Source: CAITSH01 sp945892985 | Lineage (GTDB): Bacteria > Pseudomonadota > Gammaproteobacteria > Burkholderiales > SG8-39 | NCBI GenBank assembly: GCA_945892985.1 | Contig: CAMDDU010000013.1 | Span: 34,572 to 98,571, forward strand | DNA: 64,000 bases | Reading direction: 5' to 3' | In this document: one piece after another, positions 34,158 through 43,318 of the stretch | Layout: every line of letters begins with the position of its first letter | Position numbering within the stretch: position 1 is the stretch's first letter | Program-made: the position numbers and the translations under genes | The notes under the pieces: generated by a model | Seen by the model: only the letters and a program-made list of their open reading frames with translations | The model's database searches: none | Told to the model about the DNA's origin: nothing

Positions 34158-34946
34158 ATGTCCGCCACACCGACCACTTTCGTTTTGATACAGGGCCGCA
34201 GGCTCGAAACCAGGCTGATACCCGGCGCCCGCGCCGGCGCGCCGGCTATCGTCATGCTGCACGAAGGCCTGGGTTCGATTTCGCTATGGCGTGATTTCCC
34301 GGAAAAAATCGCCGCTGCGACCGGCTGCACCGTATTCGCCTACTCGCGCCACGGCTACGGGCAGTCCGATGTGCTTGATGCACCGCGGCTTGTTGAGTAC
34401 ATGCACCGCGAGGCGCTGGACGTGCTGCCCGAGTTACTGGACGTAATGCGTATCAACCGGCCGGTTCTGGTCGGGCATAGCGACGGCGCGTCGATCGCGC
34501 TCATTCATGCGGCTGCGTACGCCGACCCGCGTACCGGGGTGCGTGGCGTGGTGGCGATGGCACCGCATGTGTTTGTCGAGGATGTGTCGGTCAAGAGTAT
34601 CGCTGAGGCGAAGGCCGCCTTCGAGACCACGGACCTGCCGCAAAAGCTGGCGCGGCATCACGCCGACAGCGCAAAAACCTTTTACGGCTGGAACGACATC
34701 TGGCTGCATGCGGATTTTCGCGCCTGGAATATCGAGGCCTGCCTGTCGTCTATATGCTGTCCGCTTATGGCGCTACAAGGCATCGATGACGAGTACGGTA
34801 GCATGGCGCAGCTCGAGGCCATTGCGGCGCAGGCCGGCGGTCCGGTCGAGCTGGTCAAACTTGCCGCCTGCAAGCACTCGCCGCACCGAGACCAGCCCGA
34901 GGCGACGCTAGCCGCGATCACGCGCTTTGTCGCGTCACTCGGGTGA
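34158..34946 (+). CDS. Alpha/beta hydrolase
   Basis: A 262-residue hydrolase. HEGLGSISLWRDFP forms the oxyanion region, VGHSDGASIALIHAA contains the nucleophilic serine, and QGIDDEYG and ACKHSPHRDQP supply acid and histidine. It resembles enol-lactonase-like or ring-fission-product hydrolases. It is convergent with the DMT transporter gene (36 bp between stops). Substrate unknown. Confidence 0.88.
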   Translation: MSATPTTFVLIQGRRLETRLIPGARAGAPAIVMLHEGLGSISLWRDFPEKIAAATGCTVFAYSRHGYGQSDVLDAPRLVEYMHREALDVLPELLDVMRINRPVLVGHSDGASIALIHAAAYADPRTGVRGVVAMAPHVFVEDVSVKSIAEAKAAFETTDLPQKLARHHADSAKTFYGWNDIWLHADFRAWNIEACLSSICCPLMALQGIDDEYGSMAQLEAIAAQAGGPVELVKLAACKHSPHRDQPEATLAAITRFVASLG

Positions 34947-34982
34947 TGGCGTGGTAGCCTTTTGCGCCGGGGCTGGCGAGCT

Positions 34983-35861
34983 TCAGTTTTTTGATGCAGG
35001 CCGTGGCGAAGCGTTGAAAACGAACATCGACACGATCACCAGCGCGGCGCCGAGCAGTTGCAGAGGATTCATGTATTGCTCGAGTATCAGCGCGGCGAAA
35101 AGGATCAGACCCACTGCCTCGAAGTTCATGAAAAATCCGGTGCGCACGGCACCCAACACGCTGATCGCCGTCATGGTGCCCACAATCGCCACAAAGTAGG
35201 CGAGGGGCGCACCGGCAAAGCCTATCCATCCGCTAGTTGTCGCCGGAAGCACCACATCGCCGGTAATGACGCATGCAAGGACGAAAATGCCGGTTGCGGA
35301 CATGATCATGTGCAGGGTGTGTGTTTGAGACTTGCGGCCGCCCAGCATCCAACCCGACAGGTACATCAGGCCACTCCAGCTTGCCGCGGCCGATATCGCG
35401 TACGCAAGACCCAGCGGGTCAAGCGGGCCGCCCTTTGCCTGCAGCGTCAGTGCCAGTCCTATAAGCGACAGGATCAGCGCGGCGGCGACACGCAGTGTTG
35501 GTTTTTCCTTGCCGGTCATCCAGCTGACTATGCTCAGCAACACCGGGTAAGTGTAAAAAATGAGCAAGGCGTTGGAAACGGGCAGGAGGGCGATGGCTTG
35601 GTTGAGGAGAAAATTCGACAGCGCGAGCAGCACCCCCAGGGCGAGCGAGATATTGCGCTCGTTGGCAGGCAGGCGCCACTTTGCTCCGCTCCAGGCCAGA
35701 TAAGACCACAGCGCCACCAGCACGAACAGCGCACGCGCGGTGATGACCGTGAGCACGTTACTGCCCCCATCGTAAGCCAGCCGGACAAAAATGGAGACCA
35801 GGGCGTACGCGAATGCGACACCGATGGCGTAAGCTGTGTTGACGGGGATTCGGGTTTGCAA
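34983..35861 (-). CDS. EamA/DMT-superfamily transporter
   Basis: A 292-residue membrane protein with ten predicted helices arranged as two EamA repeats; LGVLLALSNFLLNQAIALLPVSNALLIFYTYPVLLSI marks the end of the first and AVGLILFAALILEQYMNPLQLLGAALVI the second. Such proteins export amino acids or metabolites. The start is TTG at 35861, with AAGGA 6 bp upstream. Confidence 0.88.
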   Translation of the reverse strand: MQTRIPVNTAYAIGVAFAYALVSIFVRLAYDGGSNVLTVITARALFVLVALWSYLAWSGAKWRLPANERNISLALGVLLALSNFLLNQAIALLPVSNALLIFYTYPVLLSIVSWMTGKEKPTLRVAAALILSLIGLALTLQAKGGPLDPLGLAYAISAAASWSGLMYLSGWMLGGRKSQTHTLHMIMSATGIFVLACVITGDVVLPATTSGWIGFAGAPLAYFVAIVGTMTAISVLGAVRTGFFMNFEAVGLILFAALILEQYMNPLQLLGAALVIVSMFVFNASPRPASKN

Positions 35862-36114
35862 AAGAAGTCCTTTGACGGGCAGTCGCCCGCTGGGTGAGGT
35901 TGATTCGGATGGGTGTGTCGGCGGGTGGTGGTGTTTGCGAGTGGCGGCTTTTTATTGTTCGATGGGCATGGCACGCTGGAATTGTGTGTTCCCGCGGCAT
36001 TGCCCGGCGCCGGTAAGCAGCGGCAAAAGCTTAACGGATTTTTCCCTCGGGCGGCGCTGTGAATGCGTTGTACCGGATCTGTTTTTAGGCGGCATGGCAC
36101 CCTCTGCCCAAGGC

Positions 36115-36120
36115 TATAAT
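36115..36120 (+). promoter_or_regulatory. Candidate -10 (TATAAT) upstream of the MFS gene
   Basis: A perfect TATAAT lies 30 bp before the TTG start, in the 289-bp gap 35862-36150 that otherwise shows no gene. No convincing -35 element is seen at the right distance, so confidence is low. Confidence 0.35.
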
Positions 36121-36150
36121 GAAGCTCATAACACTAAAGAAAGTCCCCGT

Positions 36151-37353
36151 TTGAATACTGCTTCGACGCTGCGCGCCGATGTGCGCACCATCGGGCTGAT
36201 CGGGATTGCGCACCTCGCCAGCCATTTTTTCCAGCTCGTGATCCCACCCATGTTCCCGCTGCTCAAGGAGGAGTTTGGCGTCGGTTATACGGAGCTTGGC
36301 TTCGTGATGACGCTGTTTTTCATTATCTCCGGTGGTTTTCAAACGGTGGCTGGTGTGCTTGCCGACCGTTTCGGCGGAGGGCGCGTACTGTTGTGGGGCG
36401 TGGCCTTGCTTTCCAGCGGCATTATCCTCGCCGCATTCGCGCCGTCCTATCCGCTGCTGATCCTGGCGGCATTGGTGGCGGGTCTGGGCAACAGCGTTTT
36501 TCACCCGGCGGATTTCGCCGTATTGAACGCACGCGTAAATCCATCGCGCCTCGGTCATGCCTTTAGTGTTCACAACATCGGCGGGCATCTGGGGTGGGCG
36601 ATGGCGCCGGTGTACACGGTCGCCATGGCAGCGTTCGGCTGGCGTTCCGCGCTGCTTGGCGCCGGCTTGCTGGGAGGCGCGATTTTTTTGCTGCTGCTGT
36701 GGCAGCGTGACGCCTTGCGCACCGATATTCGCACCGCCACCCCTGGCGGCACCGCCGCAACCGGGAGCGCGCGCGTGCTGCTGGCGCCGCGCGTGCTCCT
36801 GTGCTTTGTGTTTTTCGTATTGCTGTCGATTTCGATGGTGGGTACGCAGAACTACCTCATCCCTGTGCTGCGCTCGCTTTATGATGCGCCCCTCCTGCTG
36901 GCCAGTTCGGCATTGACCGCGTATTTGCTCGGTAGCGCGGCGGGGACATTCACCGGAGGCTTTGTCGCCACGCGCACCCGCCATCCGGAGCGTGTCACCG
37001 CAGCCGGTGTTGCGGCGCTGGCGCTGTTCTACCTGCTCCTTGCGAGCGGAGTCGTCCCGCAGGCATTGTTGCTGGCGACTGCCGCAGTTTCCGGCTTTGC
37101 CCTCGGGGTGGTCCTTCCGGCGCGCGACCTGATCGTACGCGATGCGGCGCCGCCAGAGAGTCGCGGCAAGGTCTACGGATTCGTCTATTCGGGCCTTGAC
37201 CTTGGAGCGGCCATCGCCCCGGTGTTGATCGGCTGGCAGCTTGATCGCGGGCAGTCCGGCGGTGCTTTGCTCACGCTCGCTGTATTGCTGTCGGTCAGTG
37301 TCCTGCTCATTGTGCAGACTCAGCGCCTGCAGCTGCGTGCGAGATCCGTCTGA
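36151..37353 (+). CDS. Major facilitator superfamily transporter
   Basis: About 400 residues with 12 helices. GVLADRFGGGRVLLWG is the conserved loop 2-3 motif, and NPSRLGHAFSVHNIGGHLGWAMAPV and ESRGKVYGFVYSGLDLGAAIAP fit sugar-phosphate/fosmidomycin-type MFS proteins. The start is taken as TTG at 36151, just before RTIGLIGIAHLASHFFQL; the frame is open further upstream without membrane-protein character. A RidA gene follows 39 bp after the stop. Confidence 0.88.
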   Translation: MNTASTLRADVRTIGLIGIAHLASHFFQLVIPPMFPLLKEEFGVGYTELGFVMTLFFIISGGFQTVAGVLADRFGGGRVLLWGVALLSSGIILAAFAPSYPLLILAALVAGLGNSVFHPADFAVLNARVNPSRLGHAFSVHNIGGHLGWAMAPVYTVAMAAFGWRSALLGAGLLGGAIFLLLLWQRDALRTDIRTATPGGTAATGSARVLLAPRVLLCFVFFVLLSISMVGTQNYLIPVLRSLYDAPLLLASSALTAYLLGSAAGTFTGGFVATRTRHPERVTAAGVAALALFYLLLASGVVPQALLLATAAVSGFALGVVLPARDLIVRDAAPPESRGKVYGFVYSGLDLGAAIAPVLIGWQLDRGQSGGALLTLAVLLSVSVLLIVQTQRLQLRARSV

Positions 37354-37392
37354 CCCGGCTGCATCAATCCGTTTTTCCAACAAGGAGCATAT

Positions 37393-37797
37393 ATGCGTTA
37401 CGAAAAAATATCGGCCCCCGGCGTGCCTGAGCCAAAACCGCGCAGTTACACCAACTGCAAGAAAGTCGGAGACCAAGTATTCATCTCCGGGATGGTCGCA
37501 TGGGACGAGCAAGCTCGGCCCCTCGGCGGGAACGACGCCTATGAGCAGTCGCGTATCATTTTCGGCTACATCAAGGCCTTGATGGAGGCCTCCGGCGGCA
37601 ACATCGACGATGTCATGACGATGACTGTTTACACCACCGACATGCGCCACCAGCCGGATTTCTGGAAGGCCCGATCCGAATTTTTTAGCGGCGACTTTCC
37701 GTGCTCGACGCTGGTTTGCGTGCATTCGCTCTTCCTGCCGCAACTGCTGATCGAAGTGAGCGCTACCGGTGTGATTGGCGCGGGCGCCGCAGCTTGA
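37393..37797 (+). CDS. RidA family protein
   Basis: A 134-residue RidA/YjgF/Rid-type protein: MRYEKISAPGVPEPKPRSYTNCKKVG, VFISGMVAWDEQ, and FWKARSEFFSGDFPCSTLV. Canonical RidA uses an Arg near position 105 in RxxV-type contexts; here the segment reads CSTLVCVHSL, so enamine deaminase activity is doubtful and the protein belongs to a divergent Rid subgroup. AAGGAG precedes the ATG. Confidence 0.87.
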   Translation: MRYEKISAPGVPEPKPRSYTNCKKVGDQVFISGMVAWDEQARPLGGNDAYEQSRIIFGYIKALMEASGGNIDDVMTMTVYTTDMRHQPDFWKARSEFFSGDFPCSTLVCVHSLFLPQLLIEVSATGVIGAGAAA

Positions 37798-37829
37798 ACG
37801 TGCGATCGGCCGCCCCCGGGTGTTGTCGT

Positions 37830-38336
37830 TCAAATGCAGTAAATATCCACCATCGAGGGTAGATAGTCGTTTTGAAGTACGGTTTTCTTTGCCCTGATGC
37901 GCCAGTCATCGCCCTGAAGGCTCAACGCGTATTCAGCATGACCGAACAGGGTGGTTGTTTTTTTGTGACGTTGCTCGAAAACGTGGCATGACCAACTGGA
38001 GCGCAATTTCATCGAGTCGGCACTTTGCTCGATGACGAGCACGGAGCCGAGGATGTGGGTGGTGCGTCGAAGCGGGGTGGTGGCCGGGGATCGTCCCGAA
38101 CGGATACGCACGATGCGGTCCTCCAGGCCCGCGCGGCTGGCATAGTAAATATGTGCGATTTCTTTTTGCGGGTCTGTCGATAGATTTTCCTCGGTGAGCC
38201 AGGATGGCACCCAGTACTCGCAATCGGTGGAAAACAGCGCAAGCCATTCATCCCATTGCCGGTCGTCAAGGTAGGCTGCTTCGCGAAAGGGTATTTGCCG
38301 ACCGAGTTCGTATTTGCTGTCCATGTCAAATTCCAT
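37830..38336 (-). CDS. Aromatic-ring-hydroxylating dioxygenase beta subunit (pair 2)
   Basis: A 168-residue SnoaL-like/cystatin-fold small subunit: FREAAYLDDRQWDEWLALFSTDCEYWVPSW is the usual beginning. It overlaps the upstream alpha-subunit gene by 11 bp and ends the long minus-strand operon. It stabilises the alpha3beta3 oxygenase. Confidence 0.92.
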   Translation of the reverse strand: MEFDMDSKYELGRQIPFREAAYLDDRQWDEWLALFSTDCEYWVPSWLTEENLSTDPQKEIAHIYYASRAGLEDRIVRIRSGRSPATTPLRRTTHILGSVLVIEQSADSMKLRSSWSCHVFEQRHKKTTTLFGHAEYALSLQGDDWRIRAKKTVLQNDYLPSMVDIYCI

Positions 38337-39675
38337 AAGGCTTTGTTCCGGCTATGCCCGTCTGCAGCAGCCTGCCCCACTCCCGGTAAGTTGCATGGAA
38401 GCAGGTTTCGGTTTGCATGTCGTAGGGCCCCTGTGTGCTGGCGACTGGCGTCATCTGCAATTCAGCGGCACTGGCGTTGGCGCCCGGGGTTTCGGCTTTC
38501 ATGCCACGTTGGTAGCCTTGCAACCAGTCAAGCCCGGCGCTCTGAAATCCGACCTGGGCATCTTCGTAGATGGTGGTGTCGTCCGGGGTGGCCATGCCAC
38601 TGACATTGAAAAAATCTTCAAACTGGCGCAGGCGCCATGCTCTTATCTGCGGCGCTTCGCCCACCGGGGCAAGGCACCATACCCGCATTTCAGTCTTGTC
38701 GACGGCCAGCGGCCGGAAGGTGCGGATCAGCAGCGAGGTCGAGTCGGCGATTTGCATGTTTGGGAATATGGTCAGGTTGCGCAGCTTTAGCATCCATTCG
38801 GCCCGCGTTGCCCCGATGCGGGATTTCGCCTCTTCGATCGTGTTAAAAATCGGGCGGTTTTCAGGTTGCCCCTGGTTAAGCCAGGTCGAGGTGTGGCCGT
38901 TTTTAAACGTGAAGCTGCCGCCTTGCTGTGTAAAGCGCTTACTCCAGTCGAACTGTTTGGCCTCGAGATTGCCGGCTTTTGCCTGTACGCGGCGTTCGAC
39001 CACCGCCATCAGGCTCGGATGTGTGGATGTCAGGTGATAGAAGTCGTTGCCGTTGTCCATCTGGAGTTTCCAATTGGCGTCATAGGTGTAGATGATGCGT
39101 CCCGGGACGAATTCCATCCCCTGCGGGCCCTGATCCATTGCAAGGTCGAGCAGTGCCGTTATCTCACCGAGAAATTCCCGCAACGGCGGCACGTCAGGGT
39201 TCAGGCTTCCAAATAAAAGTCCTTTGTAGGATTCAAAGCGCGGCAGTGGCAGTAAGTTATGGTCGTCCTTGTCAAAGCCCTCGCTGTAGCACCCCGCCTC
39301 GCGATCCTTGATGTCAACGCTTTCACCGGCGGTGTTGTACGCCCATCCGTGATAAGCGCACACCAGGTATTTTCCATTGCCGCTTTCGGTCCGGCAGACG
39401 AGGGCGCCCTTGTGGCGGCAGGCGTTCAGAAAAGCGCCAAGCCGCCCCTTTGGATCGCGTGCGACGATGACCGAGGTGCGACCTATGCTGCCGGTTATGA
39501 AGTCGTTGGCCTTGGGCAGCTGGCTATCGAGTCCAAGGAAGGACCAGGTGCGCTCGAAAATATGTTTCTGCTCGAGTTCAAACAAGGCCTCGTCAGAAAA
39601 TGCCTTGCGATGCACGCGGAATACGCCGTCGTCCCGGCGGTCGTCCAGGTAGTTGCTGATGTCCATAGGGGGCAT
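38326..39675 (-). CDS. Rieske non-haem iron oxygenase alpha subunit (pair 2)
   Basis: About 449 residues from the ATG at 39675, which has AGGA upstream; the frame is open further 5'. The Rieske [2Fe-2S] ligands are C86, H88, C106 and H109 (CRHKGALVC...VCAYHGW). The mononuclear iron region NGNDFYHLTSTHPS supplies D211, H214 and H219. Sequence style is closer to anthranilate/benzoate or salicylate oxygenases than to biphenyl oxygenases. It needs electrons from a reductase that is not in this window. Confidence 0.92.
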   Translation of the reverse strand: MPPMDISNYLDDRRDDGVFRVHRKAFSDEALFELEQKHIFERTWSFLGLDSQLPKANDFITGSIGRTSVIVARDPKGRLGAFLNACRHKGALVCRTESGNGKYLVCAYHGWAYNTAGESVDIKDREAGCYSEGFDKDDHNLLPLPRFESYKGLLFGSLNPDVPPLREFLGEITALLDLAMDQGPQGMEFVPGRIIYTYDANWKLQMDNGNDFYHLTSTHPSLMAVVERRVQAKAGNLEAKQFDWSKRFTQQGGSFTFKNGHTSTWLNQGQPENRPIFNTIEEAKSRIGATRAEWMLKLRNLTIFPNMQIADSTSLLIRTFRPLAVDKTEMRVWCLAPVGEAPQIRAWRLRQFEDFFNVSGMATPDDTTIYEDAQVGFQSAGLDWLQGYQRGMKAETPGANASAAELQMTPVASTQGPYDMQTETCFHATYREWGRLLQTGIAGTKPYGI

Positions 39676-39743
39676 GTTCGATTCCTGCAAAAGGGACTTG
39701 CGCGTTGCGTTCGAGCCGTATCGGCTCGCGATGGCCTGCCCGC

Positions 39744-40517
39744 CTATTCGCGGAACGTTGGATCCAGTCGGGAGGCCTGTCGTATGCAGGCGTCCCAGTT
39801 CTTGGAGCGCGCCAGCTGCGGATCCAAATTTTCGACCTGCTGCACTGCGAACTCGCACACTTTTTCGTCTATCAGCGTGTATTCCGCACCGCCCGCCAAT
39901 GCGGCGATCTGGCCGCGGCAGGCTGTCTCAAGGTAATGGTGATCGACAAAGGCTTCTTGCACCGTACGGCCACACACGAGCGAGCCGTGGTTGCGCAGCA
40001 GTGCGATTCGCATCAGGCCCAGGCTCGCCACCAGCGGGTCGCGCATTTCCATATTGAATTCGAAGCCACCGAAGTCGTGGTAGGCGATGCGCCTGTAAAA
40101 GCCAACGGCGTGCTGATTGATCATCAGCAGCCCGTGTTTCTGCGATGCCACGCCCATGTTGGCAGGCGTGTGGGTGTGGAAAACGGCGTTCAGATCGGGG
40201 CGCGCCTTGAGCACGCCGGCATGAATGACGAGGCCACCGCCGCGTAGCGGCGGGCTATCTTGCAGGGGATTTCCGTCGAGGTCGAATTTGAGCAGGCTAG
40301 ACGCCGTGATCTCCTCGAACATCATGGTCATTGGCTTGATCAGCAGGTGGTTTGGCTCCCCCGGAACGCGCATCGACAGGTGGTTATAGGTCAGGTCGTT
40401 GACGCCGGCGTGGGCGAGCAGCCGGTGACAGGCTGCGAGGTCCACGCGTGCTGCCCATTCCTGCTCGGATACGCGATCACGGACTTGTTGCGGGGATTTG
40501 ACGGCGCTCAGGTTCAT
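39744..40517 (-). CDS. Class II aldolase/adducin family protein
   Basis: A 257-residue protein with the zinc-binding arrangement of class II aldolases: AACHRLLAHAGVNDLTYNHLSMRVPG near the N-terminus, VFHTHTPANMGVASQKHGLL with the His pair, and MRIALLRNHGSLVCGRTVQEAFVDHHYLE. The family includes fuculose-phosphate aldolases and decarboxylases such as those for dihydroxy-aromatic acids. It sits between TctC and Rieske genes, so decarboxylation or aldol cleavage of an intermediate is likely. Confidence 0.87.
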   Translation of the reverse strand: MNLSAVKSPQQVRDRVSEQEWAARVDLAACHRLLAHAGVNDLTYNHLSMRVPGEPNHLLIKPMTMMFEEITASSLLKFDLDGNPLQDSPPLRGGGLVIHAGVLKARPDLNAVFHTHTPANMGVASQKHGLLMINQHAVGFYRRIAYHDFGGFEFNMEMRDPLVASLGLMRIALLRNHGSLVCGRTVQEAFVDHHYLETACRGQIAALAGGAEYTLIDEKVCEFAVQQVENLDPQLARSKNWDACIRQASRLDPTFRE

Positions 40518-40533
40518 TGCTTTTCCATTTCAA

Positions 40534-40554
40534 GGGATCAGGGATCACGGATGG
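40534..40554. repeat. Short heptamer array (GGGATCA)
   Basis: Three units: GGGATCA, GGGATCA, CGGATGG, located 17 bp upstream of the aldolase-family start inside the operon. It repeats the fixed 7-bp spacing seen at other loci. Confidence 0.55.
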
Positions 40555-40583
40555 CGGCTTGAGCCGACAAGCGCGATGTTTGC

Positions 40584-41546
40584 CTAGTCGATTCTGATGC
40601 CGTTTTCTTTCACCACCTCAGTCCAGCGCGCTACATCCGACTTTATCTGCTGTGTGAATGCCTGCGGGGTACTGAGATCTATCTCGAGGCCGTGTACGGC
40701 AAGACGTTGTTTCATCTTGGGGTCTTTCATGATCGCCGAAATCTCTTCGTTTAGCTTCGCCACGATCTCTGTTGGCGTCGCGGCCGGCGCAAGCACGCCG
40801 TACCAAAGGTCGACGTTGTATCCAGGCACCGTTTCGGCCACGGCTGGTAGTTCCGGCGCGACTGCCGAGCGCGTCGTGGCTGTCGTCGCAAGCCCGCGTA
40901 ACTGGTTGAGCTTCATCGGCTGCAGTAAGGTGTTGATCGCGCCAAACAGCACTTGTACGCGGCCGGCGAGCATGTCGGGCACCATCTGCGTCGCGCCTTT
41001 GAAGGGGATATGCTCCATCTTCGTTTTTGTCGTGGCCTGAAAAAGTTCGGCTGCGAGATGCTGCACTGTGCCCGGACCCGCCGATGCGTAATTTAATTTA
41101 CCGGGTGCCGATTTCAGGTGTGCAATCAACTCTTGCACGTTTTTTGCGGGGACATCCGGTGTGACTACCAATGCAATCGGGATGGTCGCGACGCGTGCGA
41201 TTCCGGTGAAGTCCTTGATGAGGTCATAGGGTGAGTTGCGCGCCAGGACGGCGTTGATGGCTATGCTGTTGGCGGCCATTAGGATGGTATAGCCGTCGGC
41301 GGGGGCCTTGGCGACGAAGTCGCCGCCTATGGTTCCACCGGCGCCGGCCTTGTTTTCCACAATCACCGCTTGCCCGACCCGCTTTTGAAGTTCCTGTCCG
41401 ATTTCGCGTGCGAGCAGATCGTTACCGCCACCGGGCGCAAACGGCACGATGAAGCGGATGGGTTTGTTGGGGTAGGTTTGCGCCATGGCCGGCGTAGCAA
41501 ACCAGGCTGCCAGCAGGCAGACGGCAAGACGGTTGGAAATAGTCAT
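40584..41546 (-). CDS. TctC/Bug family solute-binding protein
   Basis: A 320-residue receptor with a Sec signal peptide ending AMAQ, followed by TYPNKPIRFIVPFAPGGGNDLLA. MEHIPFKGATQMVPDMLAGRVQ is the ligand-domain motif. The ATG at 41546 is chosen because GGAGAG lies 7 bp upstream. Two TctC genes lie next to each other here, suggesting two related substrates or a duplication. Confidence 0.92.
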   Translation of the reverse strand: MTISNRLAVCLLAAWFATPAMAQTYPNKPIRFIVPFAPGGGNDLLAREIGQELQKRVGQAVIVENKAGAGGTIGGDFVAKAPADGYTILMAANSIAINAVLARNSPYDLIKDFTGIARVATIPIALVVTPDVPAKNVQELIAHLKSAPGKLNYASAGPGTVQHLAAELFQATTKTKMEHIPFKGATQMVPDMLAGRVQVLFGAINTLLQPMKLNQLRGLATTATTRSAVAPELPAVAETVPGYNVDLWYGVLAPAATPTEIVAKLNEEISAIMKDPKMKQRLAVHGLEIDLSTPQAFTQQIKSDVARWTEVVKENGIRID

Positions 41547-41697
41547 GCTTGTACTCTCCACAAAAGCGATATTTCTGTACTGTTCGGGTGGGCGGGTTTG
41601 CCCGTGTCTACCTGGCTTCTCGCTGTGCGTGTCCGTGGTGTCTTTGGCAAGACAGCCTCATCCGCGGTGGGCGCATCTATTTGGGCATCGCGTCAGG

Positions 41698-42672
41698 TTA
41701 TTCCGACTTTGCTCCGGAAATCTTTACCGCTTTGGAGAAAATCTGCAGGTTGCTGCGGATATTTTCTGCGTAGGCTTCGGGGGAATTGGCAATCAGCACA
41801 AAGCCCATCGTCGTCAGTTTCTGGTTGACCTCGGGGTGTTGCAGCGCTTTGCCGATTTCCGCGTTGAGTCGCGATACGATGGCTGGCGGTGTGCCTGCCG
41901 GAACTACGACACCCAATTCTGAGCTGAAATTGAATCCGGGCACCATGTCTGCCACGGGTGCCGCCTCAGGCGCCTGTGGCATGCGGTTGCTGGAAGTGAT
42001 GGCGACGAATTTTGCCTTGCCGGTTTTAACGTGGGCTGCAAGCGCGGGGTAGGCGGACACGACGAGCGACACTTCTCCGCCTATGAACGCGGGCACAGCC
42101 TGGCCGGTGCCCTTGTAGGGCACGTGCACGATGTCCAGGCCCAGCGCCGCCTTGAGCGATTCCATGGTGATGTGGTGGATGCTGCCGATTCCGGCCGAAC
42201 CGTAGGTGAGTTTTCCAGGATTGGCCTTGGCGTAGGTGACGAGTTCGGGAAGTGTGTTTATGTTGAGTGAGGATTGCGCGACGATGAACAAGGGGATGGA
42301 TCCGGCCAGCGTTACGGGCGCAAAGTCCTTGGCCGGATCGTAGGGCAGTTTGTTGAACATGTACGGATTGATGGCCAATTGCTGGATGTCCGAGAAGAAC
42401 ATCACATAGCCGTCCGGGGGGGATTTTGCCGACGTTTCTGCCGCGGAGATGCCGCCGGCACCGGGCCGGTTTTCGACGACAAATTGCTGTCCCATGGATT
42501 CGGTCAGACGCTGACCCAGTAGGCGTGCGAGTACGTCCGGTGCTCCGCCTGGCGTGTAGGGCACGATCATGCGAACCGATTTGGCCGGATAGGTCTGGGC
42601 TGAGGCGACCGTCGCGAACAGGGTCGCGCAGGCGAGGATGATGCATGCCCGAAGGCGAGGTGACTTGATCAT
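41698..42672 (-). CDS. TctC/Bug family solute-binding protein
   Basis: A 324-residue receptor with a signal peptide ending ASAQ, then TYPAKSVRMIVPYTPGGAPDVLARLLGQ. VENRPGAGGISAAETSAKSPPDGY and VHVPYKGTGQAVPAFIGGEV are family motifs. It follows the pair-1 Rieske beta gene after 101 bp. Sequence differs substantially from its neighbour, so the two are not a recent duplication. Confidence 0.92.
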   Translation of the reverse strand: MIKSPRLRACIILACATLFATVASAQTYPAKSVRMIVPYTPGGAPDVLARLLGQRLTESMGQQFVVENRPGAGGISAAETSAKSPPDGYVMFFSDIQQLAINPYMFNKLPYDPAKDFAPVTLAGSIPLFIVAQSSLNINTLPELVTYAKANPGKLTYGSAGIGSIHHITMESLKAALGLDIVHVPYKGTGQAVPAFIGGEVSLVVSAYPALAAHVKTGKAKFVAITSSNRMPQAPEAAPVADMVPGFNFSSELGVVVPAGTPPAIVSRLNAEIGKALQHPEVNQKLTTMGFVLIANSPEAYAENIRSNLQIFSKAVKISGAKSE

Positions 42673-42773
42673 TGTGGCAATCTCCGTTGAAAAACCTCTT
42701 TGTGGCTGCGCGTCAGTGCGCTCTTACCGCATTTTTGGCCGAACTTCGCCACTTTATATTGATTCTGCATTGT

Positions 42774-43295
42774 TTAGAACGGCTGCGTAAGCATCGGAAA
42801 ACGCTGGTCGCAGTTGGTAAGCTCGACTTTTTTCAGCACGATCTCCAGGCCTGCACCGGTGCGTCGCAGGGTATGGGTGTAGCGGCCGCCGAAGACCCGC
42901 CGATCGGCACCCTGACGGTCCTCGAGCATCAGGAATTTGGAACGCACGCGATATTCGTTGCCGTCGTCCGAGGCCCAATCGACTTTGAAGTTGGACAGCA
43001 CGCGTACGCAGTTGGACTTGGGATCCTGACAGTGGATCATCGGGTGCTTCAGTCGCTGGACGCGTGTCTTCATCGTGTGCTTGTCATCGTAGAAGAGTGA
43101 CACGTGATCGAGCCAGTTCGTCTGCTCCGGCTTTGCCGGCGCCCAGTACACGGCGTCCTCGGCGTAGAGCGCAACCCATTGGTCGAAGCGTTGCTCGTCC
43201 AGTAGGTCGGCTTCGTTTTCGATGAAGTCGCGCAGCTCTTCTATCGTCAAGGTGCTGCGTGGCGCTGTTTTGATCTTGTTTGCAGGGGTGCTCAT
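42774..43295 (-). CDS. Aromatic-ring-hydroxylating dioxygenase beta subunit (pair 1)
   Basis: A 173-residue small subunit: LTIEELRDFIENEADLLDEQRFDQWVALYAEDAVYWAP. The ATG at 43295 has AAGGA 9 bp upstream; the longer frame is not needed. It follows its alpha gene by 23 bp. Confidence 0.92.
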   Translation of the reverse strand: MSTPANKIKTAPRSTLTIEELRDFIENEADLLDEQRFDQWVALYAEDAVYWAPAKPEQTNWLDHVSLFYDDKHTMKTRVQRLKHPMIHCQDPKSNCVRVLSNFKVDWASDDGNEYRVRSKFLMLEDRQGADRRVFGGRYTHTLRRTGAGLEIVLKKVELTNCDQRFPMLTQPF

Positions 43296-43318
43296 GGATA
43301 GTGTCCTTTGTGATCGGG

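Noticed and set aside
36085..37833. A 582-codon minus-strand open frame opposite the MFS and RidA genes.
   Set aside because: Composition (many Arg, Gln, His) and lack of motifs mark it as antisense to the conserved MFS and RidA frames.
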